NCBI RefSeq assembly: GCF_000020125.1
Contig: NC_010676.1
Coordinates: 2,728,001-2,792,000, forward strand
Reading direction: 5' to 3'
DNA length: 64,000 bases
Source: Paraburkholderia phytofirmans PsJN
Lineage (GTDB): Bacteria > Pseudomonadota > Gammaproteobacteria > Burkholderiales > Burkholderiaceae
Of this stretch, positions 18,177-27,335 are shown one piece after another. The translations under genes were made by a program, and so were the position numbers. The stretch's first letter is position 1, and each line of letters opens with the position of its first letter. The notes beneath the pieces were generated by a model that was given only the letters and a program-made list of their open reading frames with translations, was not told the origin of the DNA and made no database searches.

Positions 18177-19369
18177 GAAGCCTCCTGAATGCAATCAATC
18201 ATGTTTCGGACGACGGGCCATCGGTAATCAAGAGGCGTCGCGACCGCCTTCCTCCAGTCCCGACGTCGCTTTTCGTTCAGTAGAAAAGCACGACTTTCCT
18301 TCAGGCTGCGCTCACGAAGCGTTAAGTCCCTGGCGATCGCCTCGAGCGATCCCTGATCGCGCAGCCAGCCCGTCACCACTTTTATAAAGCCGACGAGCTC
18401 CCTGTCGATGCCGGTCTCCCGCTGAAGGGCATCCACGTCAAGCTGAAGCGCTGTTTCCTTATGTTGATCTCGCAGATCCGGAAACGCATCGGCGTGACGA
18501 CTTTCGCAGAGCCCCCGATCTTCGTTGCGCTTGGCCTCAACTAGCGCGGAGTGGGCCGCGCGGGCAATGCAGGCTAGTGAAGCCGCCTGCCTGGCGAGCA
18601 CAAGCGCGCGACGCTCCGATGGTGTCGCAACGTCGAATACCCGGGCGCTCCAGAGCGACTCTGTGCTCACACCCGCATCCGTCAGTCGGCTGAGCAGCGG
18701 CTGCGCGCCGCCATCCCCCGCGACCCTCCATCTCCGACGGAGATATTCGGCCTCGCAGCGACGCAGCCTGAAGTCCAACTCGCCGGTCTTGTTCTGCCAA
18801 CCGGCTGGAGCCGCTGGCAGCCCTTCGAACAGGGTGGTAACGAGCGCTTTGCCCTCGTCGCCATCGCTCCGGGTGACGAGCTGCGGCCAGATGTTTCGAA
18901 GTTGCACCTCCGTAGGAGACCCGTCGCCCCCTCCGACCGCGCCGACCATCTTCCAGGATCGGAGCGCAGTCCAATAGATGGTGCTCGCTCGAACTATCGG
19001 CCGTTCGCCTGCCTGATACCTGGTCCAGCCAGAGATGCCCGAATTGTCGAGACTCTTCACCGTCCTCATAAGACGAAGCGAAAAGCGACGTTCAATCTCG
19101 AACAACTCGTCGACCGAAAACCGTTGACCGGCAGTCCGTGCCAATAGCTCCTGATACCCCCACGCGACGAAGAAGACATATCGCAACTGAGCGTGCTGAA
19201 CAGAAGTGCCGGGAAAGAGCCGATCGGCGAAAGCGAAGTGGATTGGCGCAAAGCCAAGTTCATCCCTGGTTCCATCCGAAGCGAGCGAAGCCAGGTAGCG
19301 ATTGGCGGAGGCGCGATCAGCTTCCGATAGCACGAACCACCCGATGCTGGGTTGTATATGACTCTTCAT
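18173..19369 (-). CDS. DUF6361-like protein, first gene of the helicase-PLD operon
   Basis: 398 aa from ATG 19369 (MKSHIQPSIGWFVLSEADRA); the upstream frame to 19432 does not look coding. The N-terminal pattern (SIGWFVLSEADRA, LGFAPIHFAFADRLFPGTS, RYVFFVAWGYQELL) resembles DUF6361 proteins, which I recall next to PLD and helicase genes. No catalytic motif is recognised. The stop overlaps the PLD start by 4 bp. It may recognise the target or hold the complex together; this is inference. The family name is given from memory and needs a profile search. Confidence 0.65.
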   Translation of the reverse strand: MKSHIQPSIGWFVLSEADRASANRYLASLASDGTRDELGFAPIHFAFADRLFPGTSVQHAQLRYVFFVAWGYQELLARTAGQRFSVDELFEIERRFSLRLMRTVKSLDNSGISGWTRYQAGERPIVRASTIYWTALRSWKMVGAVGGGDGSPTEVQLRNIWPQLVTRSDGDEGKALVTTLFEGLPAAPAGWQNKTGELDFRLRRCEAEYLRRRWRVAGDGGAQPLLSRLTDAGVSTESLWSARVFDVATPSERRALVLARQAASLACIARAAHSALVEAKRNEDRGLCESRHADAFPDLRDQHKETALQLDVDALQRETGIDRELVGFIKVVTGWLRDQGSLEAIARDLTLRERSLKESRAFLLNEKRRRDWRKAVATPLDYRWPVVRNMIDCIQEAS

Positions 19370-19467
19370 TGACTCAAACAGATGCGAGGATCGGGGTCGC
19401 CGAAGGCAACAATTGAACGAACCGAGACACAAACATCAGCAGCGAAATAGCGGTTCGCTAAAGCGCT

Positions 19468-22400
19468 CTAGTGCTGCGACTGGTAAAGATGATTTACTCG
19501 TCCTTTATAAAAGGATACCGTCATAGTCTGGGTGATACGGACAACAGCGACCGTGTCAAAACGCCTGCTGTCCGCGTGAGCTCCCGCCCCTTCAATATAT
19601 CGTTTCAGCGTGATGAGCAGAACAAGGTCAGCATTGTTCCTGGCCAGCACGTTTGAAAGCAACCTGGTGCTGCAGCGTAGTCTGACTCCTGACGCGCCCG
19701 TTTCTCCTCTTTTGTCGTCGCATCCCCATGCGTCTGCTCGTGCAAGCACCCGGCCGCGTGAATTCCGCCATTCCCGATTGAATGCATCGCCGCAATGGAG
19801 CCGCTCTGCCTCTCTGAAGCGCTTCGCGATCCTCGGACGGCGAGCGGCCACCACCGATGCTAGCGGATCGTCAGCATCCAACCTGGCTTCGCCAGACGGC
19901 GTGACGATCCATGGGATGCAATGTGGATGTTCGCTCCGTTCGTAGTCGTCGTCGCCATCATCACCCTCTCCGCACTCCGGTAACCAGACAAGCACTGGCT
20001 GTTCAGCGATCAGTTTCTTTGCGAGCCGCCCAGCTTCCCCACGAGGCGCCAGGACTGACGAGATTCGAACATCGACACCGTCGGCAGACTTCCAGTAGCC
20101 AGAAACAGTAATATCCCCGTCGTCAGACTTTGGTAGGCCAACCAAAGAGAGCAGCGTATCCTTGTTGCCGGTCAACATAAGACCGTCGTCACCCTCTTCA
20201 AGCAAAATGCCGTTTAAATCCAATGGCACGTCATCGACGCCATCCGACAGCCATAGTCCATCTCGGCGAGTAAGATCGTAACGACGAATCCAGTCTAACC
20301 ATGGGTCATCACCAGCCGACCACGCTTCCGCCTCCATAACCGGAAATTTGGCGAGAAGTTCACCTGCCGCAAGCTGCAACGCGTGCCATCCGAGCTGCTC
20401 TCCGTAAGTGTGCTCACTCGACGACATTCCGGACGACCGGTAGGAAGACATCGGACTACGACCACCTCTGTCCCACATTGATTGCACCTTCGGATCTATG
20501 TGTCTCGCCATTTCAGATATTCGATCTTCGACCTGCCACCCTGGCAGGTCGAACACTCGCGCCAAGCTTTGCACGTCATATTTGTGAAAGTCATAGTCCA
20601 GCCGGAACTCTGACTTTTGCTTCGGCGCGTCCTTAGGCCTCCCCTGATAAAAGTCATTCCCGCTTCGGCGCTTCCCTGCTCGCCGCGGCATCGCGGGCGC
20701 ATTGGTGCGCCTCACCTGTTGCTCGATATCAGGCGCCACCCTAAGTCCGCCATGGTCCATACAGTTAACCAGTGCTCGCGACGCAAATTCCCGCATCAGC
20801 ACGTGCGGCCCGAATCTTCCGGTAACGATGGAAAACAGAACATCAGAGTGGTCCACGAGCGCCTGGGGACTATCGATAGAGATCCGCGCGAGCGCGATCA
20901 GCAGCCATAGACGTGCATGCAGGTAGTAGAAAGGCAGATCTGGTGCCTGGAAAGGAGCGGCATCCTCCCTTTCAATCTGTGCAACGATCGCAGCGACCAA
21001 ATCCCACCGACCAAACCGTGCCATTCGCCGCATGCTGTGCGCCGCTTGCCATCGATCCGCGGCATAAGGTGACCCCAGCATGCGCCATGTGAGCCCCGAT
21101 ACCACCTCAACAGGGGCACCAGACGGATCGAAGCGCCTATCCCAATCACCGTCCGTAGCAGCCGATGACAGCTTCGCCGCATCACTGTTCAGCAGCCGTT
21201 TGAGTGCGACCTGCCCTACACCTGCCTGCGCCTGCTCGCACAAAAAACTGGCAAGGCTCAGCCAAGCGGATGGTCCGACATCAGCTTCTGGGCCCGCGAA
21301 TACCTTTACAAGTTCGATCGCTAGCGTTGCGATGGGCACACCGCACAGATCAGAAATCTCTTTTAGCCGATAGCCAGCAAGTCGTCCGCCTGTCAGCATG
21401 TCGTCACAATGAATTTGCATCAATGGGACCGCAAGGTTCTTGAAAACCCGCCGAATTGCGCTTGATGCTCGTGCCCATGAGGTCTTGCATCGCTCGAGTT
21501 CCTCTATCTTGGAATAGAGATCGAGATTCTCCAAACGCAGAAGAACCTGAACATAAGCAGTCATGTCGCCGAGCTGCACCTTCTTGCGGATTCGCTCGAA
21601 AAATGGGCCTCTCAAGCGATAAAAATCACCAAGCGCCTGGACGGAAGACACCGCGTCCTGCATAGACCGCTCATCGATCGGATTAGCCTTTCGGCACACA
21701 CGCGCCAGTCCAGCCGCATGGTCCGAACGCTCAGCGGTGGCGGAAGACCGCGCCTTGCGCCCGTGATAATTCATCTGTGCATTGCGCACATCGCGCGTAC
21801 GCACAGTCAGCGAAAATGCCTGGTCGAGCCGCTTGGTGATATCGGCCTTCGCACCGAGTACTTGCCTGGAAACAGCCGCGAGTGTCTCGACTGTCTCGGC
21901 CATGAGACTTCCCGGATTGTTCTCGTAGAATTGATCGATCATCTCGCGAATCACAGGTGCTTCCTCTGTTCGCGACGGCGCGGCGATGGCTTTTGCAAAA
22001 GCATCCGTGCCGCACACATAAAGCTCCGCGGGGGCGGCGAGCCGGTTCAGGAAGAGCGCCTCATCCGAACCGATCTTGCTGTCCTCCACCAACGCCGTCA
22101 GATACGGCAGCAGGGTATAACGAAGCGGTGCCTTCGCGCGGTCGTCCCATCGCCCCAGCTTGGCAAGCTCGCGACACCCCGATATGCGCGACATAGCCTT
22201 ACCGAACGCATACCACGTGAACTTCTCCGGCTCGTCAGAGAGATTCAGTTCGCAAATATTGGTAAGGGTGTGAACGTCATGCCCATCCATCTCGTCGCCT
22301 CTGATGGACGACGCAAAGATAAGCAGTTCATTGACGAACTCGTAGTCGCCGGATCCGATGGCATCCATCTGCTCAAGCCCGATCCGGAAATACGCGACCG

Positions 22401-25400
22401 CCTCGTCTTGACTGGCCGGCAGGATTGCCCTGGCAAGCTGCGCATGCAGCGATGCCCTTGAGGTGACATCGCTTTCGGCCTCAATCATTGCGCGAACTCT
22501 GAGCGCCTCTTCGCCAGCGAGCATCTGTAGTGGTTTTCGCTTCGAAAGAATCGCGATGATTTCTATCGCGTCCCCCGTCGTGAGGAACTGCTGCTCCCTG
22601 AGTCGTGCGCAAAACGCCCGTACGGAGGCGAGCTTGAGGTCGCTCCGTGCCCACAGGACGAACATCGCTGTCTGACGGGCTAACCGCTCGAAGAACGGAG
22701 AGCGCTTTTGCAGGCCGTATCGGTCTCCACGCCGTTCCACATCCGCCCATGTGCTCAACAAGGCGAGATACGGCTTGTCCGCACGGCCCGCTGTTGCCTT
22801 TAGCACCGCAACAAGGGAATTAGCCAGTTCGAGCACGGGGCCAAGTCGCCCATCGAGGTACTCCTCCGCCTCCCGCTTCGTCTCGTACGAAAACGTCTTA
22901 CCGCTACTGTCAGTATCACTGTCGCGTGCCTGCCATCGCTTCTCCAGTCTTTTTTTCAACTCGTTCCGAAAATCCGTCCCGCTCAGCCCGCTTTTCATAC
23001 CCCGACAAAACGTCATCAGCTCGGCAGGGACAACATCCTTTTCACGTAGATCGTAGCCCTTCAACGCCGCGGTCAGTGAAACATCAAACAGAAAGGGAAA
23101 TACGAACGAACCACCAAAGTGATCCCGAAACGACCACAAATCCGGCCGTTTGTACGTTGCACGCCTGGCAATCGCTGCCGCCTCGCGCCGCATGCCGTAT
23201 GACGCAGCGATCGCCGACGCTTTGCGCAAACCGTCGTCCAATCGGTAGCCAGTGTCACGCCCGTATTCCGGTTTAATATCCAACTTCGCCCGCGCGCAAA
23301 TGCGTGCCAGCGCGGCAACCAGCTCTTTCCTTGTGGCGGGGGCTAACTCGACAAACGATAGAGCGGCTGCCATGCAGCCCACCTCCTTCGTGAGGCCAGC
23401 CAGAAATGCCCGCATCATGGCGTTGGAGCCTGTGGCAACGTCTCTTTGACGAACTAGAGAGAAAAGATACTTGCCGATTTCAAATGCGTACGGGGCTTTC
23501 CAGCTTCCCATGTAGCGTCGTGCCTCGTCATGTTTCCCCCGTGCGATCAGGTACAGGGGGATGGCCGTGTGATCGATGATGCGCGGCCCCTCTCGCCGGA
23601 AGCCATTGCTCTCGTCCTGCTGCCACTCGTGACGAAGCCAGTCGTCCGTGCGAATCGCGTGTCGCGAGGCCTCGTCAAGATCGCCCACAAGGGTGTTTGC
23701 AATGGCAAGCCGCGCGTGCCGCGCCCCCGGCCATGACGTGCGGGTTTCGAAAAGGCGCCGCGTCGCATCTACGTCTGCCGCTGCGACAACCAGGTCAGGT
23801 GCCGCCAGAATGTAATCGGCGCCGCGGCGATTGACGGCTGCGACGGTTGATAATTCGACAAGCAAACGCACGAGCTGGTCGAAATCCTCCCTGTCGGCTG
23901 CGTACCGAATGGCCGCCTGGAGCCGCGCGTAACGGATGTTGCGTCGACCGACCGTGCTGGTGATCGTTGAAGGAAACCTCACGTCAAATGCCAGCGCAAA
24001 CAATTGCTGCCCGTCACCGAGCTTTTGCAGCAGACCGGGTAACGCACGAGCGGAATAAACGGAGTGTTCCTGACTCGCCAGGAGGTTGGCAGCGACCCTT
24101 CGTAGCGGCTCCATGAGCGAGCCATATTTTTCCCGCACAAGGGTCTCTGTCGGTTCATCGCGAAACATCAGCCCATGACGCGTGCGCTCCAGCAGTGGCC
24201 ACAGGTCAGCAACGAAGCTCTCGACCTCACTGAGATGTAGTCCGTGTGCCGCCGCATATTCTTCCAGCGGCACCGGCGGTGGTAGAACCGAAAGCCCCGC
24301 CAGGAAAGCGCTGGCATCGGACGATTTGTATCCTCGGCTGATCGCGCCAGCAAGTGCACTATCGAGCCGTTGCTGAATTAGGTCGGTCAATTCGATCTTA
24401 CTGTCGATGTCCGAAGCATCCAGTAATCCACTTCCACCACTCACCAAATAGGCTAGCACGCGAGGGTTCCCGTCTGACCTCGCTTGCGCCACCCGTATCT
24501 CGAGTTCAGTGACCTTCAGAATGCGCGCGTGCAAATACGTCGCTGTTTCTGCCGGACCAAACGGTCGCAGTTCAAAATCGCAATAAGACAAATGCGCTAT
24601 CGGAATTCGATGAGATCTCGAGGACACGACAACCTTCACGCCTGCAACCGGGGTTTGCTGCAGGCTTTCGAGAAGTCGCACAGGGAAGCAGTCTTCATGC
24701 ACGTCTCTTGCGTGCTCGGCCGCGTTGTCGATCGCGTCGATAAAAATCAACAGCTCCTTTTGCGGCGCCACGGTTGCCAACGTGCTCACGGACTGCTCCA
24801 GCCTGCGACGGAAAGTTTTTAGCAGACTTTGTAGGTCATCCGCACCAGGAATCACTGGGTCGCATAGGCCGCGGCAGGCCAGTGAGTTCGCAATGTGGAC
24901 TAGGCCGTGTTTGGGCAGATGCCGCGCGTCCTCTGGTGATCGGTATGCACCGCCTCCGAAGCAATCGAAGAATATCGTCTCGAACCGCACTTCAAGAGTC
25001 TTCGCCAGGCTTTCCATGAAAACGGTTTTCCCAACACCGCCTGCGGCATGCACCAGCATTGGAATCTTCAAGGTTGGAATCAGGGCGACGGCCGATTCCA
25101 GTTGCGCCCGTGGAACAATGTCTGACACGGTCGTTAAACTCGACGGACAAGGTAGCAGTGCGTCCCGATCTGGAATCTGCAGTGCCGCTAGAACATCGGT
25201 GTCACGAATGACGTTACGGCCAGTGCCAATAAAGCCCGCTTTGTTACGAACCATGTCTCGTATCGCACCGACGAGCGCAACTGCTCTCAAATCGGTACTC
25301 GCAGACCAGTCGGCCAGAAGCATGGATAAATCGCTCTTCGTTGTGAGTAGGCTTCCGCGACTGCCAACCACAACCAGCCTCTTCAGGAACGAGGAGAGCG

Positions 25401-25932
25401 TAGGTCCGTCCAGGGCAGCAGCAACCTTCAACTGAGCCGCCTGATTCTTTGCCTCGCCCGAAAGTCGCGTTCCCTTGGCCATTCCGTCGATCGCCTTGGC
25501 CAGTGGCGGATAGATCGGGCGATTTGTCAACAGTTCAAAGCGCAGCTTTGCTTCGGCCTTCTCGAATCCATAGCGGGAAATAAAATCCTCGAACGCCAAA
25601 GCGAATTTTCTAACCGTTTTCTTCGCGTCGCTGGCTCGAAAATCCGTGCTCTCTCGCGCGGGAGAATATTTGAATTGGACGATCGCGACGGTATGCGAGT
25701 GTTCAAACCCCGGCGCATTCCCGAAATAAAGCGTGAGATCGGCGATCTCAACGACCTCCGCACGAGCTGAGGCCTCGTCTCCAGCTTCCAGGCCTTCCAC
25801 CGCAATGCCCACAAGTCCGCCATCGGGAAGCAGTAACTGCATCGCCTTGCGGGCGGCCCACGCCTCGTGGTACTCATGTCCGTCACGTGAGGCTCGGACT
25901 GCATCGGCTTTTCGCGGAACGTTACCCATCAT
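19468..25932 (-). CDS. Giant nuclease-STAND NTPase resembling Avs antiviral proteins
   Basis: 2154 aa. Residues 18-90 look like a Cap4/DUF4297-type PD-(D/E)xK nuclease: GHEYHEAWAARKA, then VEIADLTLYF (Asp65) and VAIVQFKYS (Gln86-x-Lys88). A STAND-type P-loop follows: HAAGGVGKT at 295-303, and ELLIFIDAID at 393-402, then an arginine-containing VVVSSRSHR. The rest (about 1700 residues) is mostly helical and should be the sensor/repeat region; no repeat register is obvious by eye. Avs proteins bind a phage protein through the C-terminus, oligomerise and unleash the nuclease, killing the infected cell. Starts at 25932 and 25929 are equivalent. The HEPN-like gene ends 65 bp upstream. Confidence 0.78.
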   Translation of the reverse strand: MMGNVPRKADAVRASRDGHEYHEAWAARKAMQLLLPDGGLVGIAVEGLEAGDEASARAEVVEIADLTLYFGNAPGFEHSHTVAIVQFKYSPARESTDFRASDAKKTVRKFALAFEDFISRYGFEKAEAKLRFELLTNRPIYPPLAKAIDGMAKGTRLSGEAKNQAAQLKVAAALDGPTLSSFLKRLVVVGSRGSLLTTKSDLSMLLADWSASTDLRAVALVGAIRDMVRNKAGFIGTGRNVIRDTDVLAALQIPDRDALLPCPSSLTTVSDIVPRAQLESAVALIPTLKIPMLVHAAGGVGKTVFMESLAKTLEVRFETIFFDCFGGGAYRSPEDARHLPKHGLVHIANSLACRGLCDPVIPGADDLQSLLKTFRRRLEQSVSTLATVAPQKELLIFIDAIDNAAEHARDVHEDCFPVRLLESLQQTPVAGVKVVVSSRSHRIPIAHLSYCDFELRPFGPAETATYLHARILKVTELEIRVAQARSDGNPRVLAYLVSGGSGLLDASDIDSKIELTDLIQQRLDSALAGAISRGYKSSDASAFLAGLSVLPPPVPLEEYAAAHGLHLSEVESFVADLWPLLERTRHGLMFRDEPTETLVREKYGSLMEPLRRVAANLLASQEHSVYSARALPGLLQKLGDGQQLFALAFDVRFPSTITSTVGRRNIRYARLQAAIRYAADREDFDQLVRLLVELSTVAAVNRRGADYILAAPDLVVAAADVDATRRLFETRTSWPGARHARLAIANTLVGDLDEASRHAIRTDDWLRHEWQQDESNGFRREGPRIIDHTAIPLYLIARGKHDEARRYMGSWKAPYAFEIGKYLFSLVRQRDVATGSNAMMRAFLAGLTKEVGCMAAALSFVELAPATRKELVAALARICARAKLDIKPEYGRDTGYRLDDGLRKASAIAASYGMRREAAAIARRATYKRPDLWSFRDHFGGSFVFPFLFDVSLTAALKGYDLREKDVVPAELMTFCRGMKSGLSGTDFRNELKKRLEKRWQARDSDTDSSGKTFSYETKREAEEYLDGRLGPVLELANSLVAVLKATAGRADKPYLALLSTWADVERRGDRYGLQKRSPFFERLARQTAMFVLWARSDLKLASVRAFCARLREQQFLTTGDAIEIIAILSKRKPLQMLAGEEALRVRAMIEAESDVTSRASLHAQLARAILPASQDEAVAYFRIGLEQMDAIGSGDYEFVNELLIFASSIRGDEMDGHDVHTLTNICELNLSDEPEKFTWYAFGKAMSRISGCRELAKLGRWDDRAKAPLRYTLLPYLTALVEDSKIGSDEALFLNRLAAPAELYVCGTDAFAKAIAAPSRTEEAPVIREMIDQFYENNPGSLMAETVETLAAVSRQVLGAKADITKRLDQAFSLTVRTRDVRNAQMNYHGRKARSSATAERSDHAAGLARVCRKANPIDERSMQDAVSSVQALGDFYRLRGPFFERIRKKVQLGDMTAYVQVLLRLENLDLYSKIEELERCKTSWARASSAIRRVFKNLAVPLMQIHCDDMLTGGRLAGYRLKEISDLCGVPIATLAIELVKVFAGPEADVGPSAWLSLASFLCEQAQAGVGQVALKRLLNSDAAKLSSAATDGDWDRRFDPSGAPVEVVSGLTWRMLGSPYAADRWQAAHSMRRMARFGRWDLVAAIVAQIEREDAAPFQAPDLPFYYLHARLWLLIALARISIDSPQALVDHSDVLFSIVTGRFGPHVLMREFASRALVNCMDHGGLRVAPDIEQQVRRTNAPAMPRRAGKRRSGNDFYQGRPKDAPKQKSEFRLDYDFHKYDVQSLARVFDLPGWQVEDRISEMARHIDPKVQSMWDRGGRSPMSSYRSSGMSSSEHTYGEQLGWHALQLAAGELLAKFPVMEAEAWSAGDDPWLDWIRRYDLTRRDGLWLSDGVDDVPLDLNGILLEEGDDGLMLTGNKDTLLSLVGLPKSDDGDITVSGYWKSADGVDVRISSVLAPRGEAGRLAKKLIAEQPVLVWLPECGEGDDGDDDYERSEHPHCIPWIVTPSGEARLDADDPLASVVAARRPRIAKRFREAERLHCGDAFNREWRNSRGRVLARADAWGCDDKRGETGASGVRLRCSTRLLSNVLARNNADLVLLITLKRYIEGAGAHADSRRFDTVAVVRITQTMTVSFYKGRVNHLYQSQH

Positions 25933-25997
25933 CAGCTAAGTTTTTATCTATTTTATCGAGAGACAAGTCCAGTCGTTCATGCGACGGCCGCATTCGC

Positions 25998-27041
25998 TCA
26001 TGCAGAAAACAGACTGCACTCCTCCCATGCGGGATCCACTCCCGCCCACGGTGTTCCTGCATGCACGCGGGGATCCACATTGGCGAATCGCCTAGCCCAG
26101 TCAAAGGGATCGTCTTCGGAGCGGTGATAACCACGGTTCGCCAACGCTGCGTCGAAACATCGGCCGATCACGTCGCTGACCAGTTGCTGATCTTCAAGCG
26201 CCGAAAATGATACTTGAAGACTCGAGGAGGAGTCCGCGCACACCAGCAAGATGGGGTCCTTATGGGCTGCGATGTCTCGCCAGAATCGCGCAAGATCGAA
26301 GGCCCGCCCCCCTCTGAAGTACCAGCATGCGTGCCAAACGTAGCCGGCTCGACAGCCGAGTTCCCCTTCGTTTGGCGACAAAGACTCAGCCCACGGTCGC
26401 TTCGAGACCGCGAGCCTGAAACTCGTGTCGTACTGGCGATGTGCATGCTCTATCAGATGGGCCTCGGAATGTGCTCCGTGGATCCAGTCTCGGACCAAGA
26501 TGTCCGACCAATCCGTGTTCGGGCGAGATTGTTCATTGAACGACGACGTTGCACGGAAGGCACCGCCGTTGAGGTCGCGCAGCGTTTGCTCCAGTCGATC
26601 GAGATCGTCATCATGAGGGCGTCGGCAATGGCCGATCCGATTCCGAATCGCCTTGAGTTCTTCGATTCGACCCGTCCAGATTTTGACGCCTGGAAAATAG
26701 GAACCAAATAGCCGCCAATGATCAAGCGTCATCTGCAACAGCGGCCCGGCGTCCAAGTACGCAAGTTGGTCTTGGGCATCGGGCGTTGGCATGTAGTGGA
26801 TCTCATCATCCTTCTGCTGTCGAGTCGCCGAACCCGCCGGTAGCTCGCAAGCCCATGCGGCGCCTTTCGCGCTCCGGAGCTCGACATAGACCAAGGAGCG
26901 AAGCCAGGTCTCCAACTGCCACCAGCGGCTGTATAACGCCGACGCCGCGGCTGGCATCGCGCCAGCATTCCATCCGGCCGACAGGGCACGTTGAACCTGG
27001 GCGGACAACTTTTCCCAGTCCGAGTCGTTTGATCGCGTCAC
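25998..27041 (-). CDS. HEPN-like protein
   Basis: 347 aa from a GTG at 27041 preceded by GGGGG. The frame extends to an ATG at 27251, but the extra 70 residues have poor composition. RNRIGH at residues 133-138 fits the Rx4H motif of HEPN ribonucleases, in a setting (EELKAIRNRIGHCRRPHDDD) like Swt1-type HEPN domains. HEPN proteins cut RNA in toxin-antitoxin and abortive-infection systems. It is read just ahead of the giant STAND gene, so it could be a second effector or a partner of that gene. The C-terminal half is not recognised. Confidence 0.65.
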   Translation of the reverse strand: MTRSNDSDWEKLSAQVQRALSAGWNAGAMPAAASALYSRWWQLETWLRSLVYVELRSAKGAAWACELPAGSATRQQKDDEIHYMPTPDAQDQLAYLDAGPLLQMTLDHWRLFGSYFPGVKIWTGRIEELKAIRNRIGHCRRPHDDDLDRLEQTLRDLNGGAFRATSSFNEQSRPNTDWSDILVRDWIHGAHSEAHLIEHAHRQYDTSFRLAVSKRPWAESLSPNEGELGCRAGYVWHACWYFRGGRAFDLARFWRDIAAHKDPILLVCADSSSSLQVSFSALEDQQLVSDVIGRCFDAALANRGYHRSEDDPFDWARRFANVDPRVHAGTPWAGVDPAWEECSLFSA

Positions 27042-27335
27042 GGTGCCCCCGATTATGTGGTCATTTTGCGTACAACATAGTGTAACCGGGCCAGGCAGTC
27101 GGGATTGCGGGTAGCTCAACCGAGGTACTGCCCAGAGTCCTGGCCTGTTGCGGTACAGCATAGATTGTGCGGAGAATACTCGACCGATTGTGGCCAGCGC
27201 GATTTCGATGCGAAGTGCATCAAGGTTTCCCCCACCATCGAATCGGGGCATGTACGACGTCGAGCCGTTCGACAGGTACTTCGACCGTTTGCCGCTTGAA
27301 ATTACCCCACATCCGCTGAATCGACGCGGTCATCT

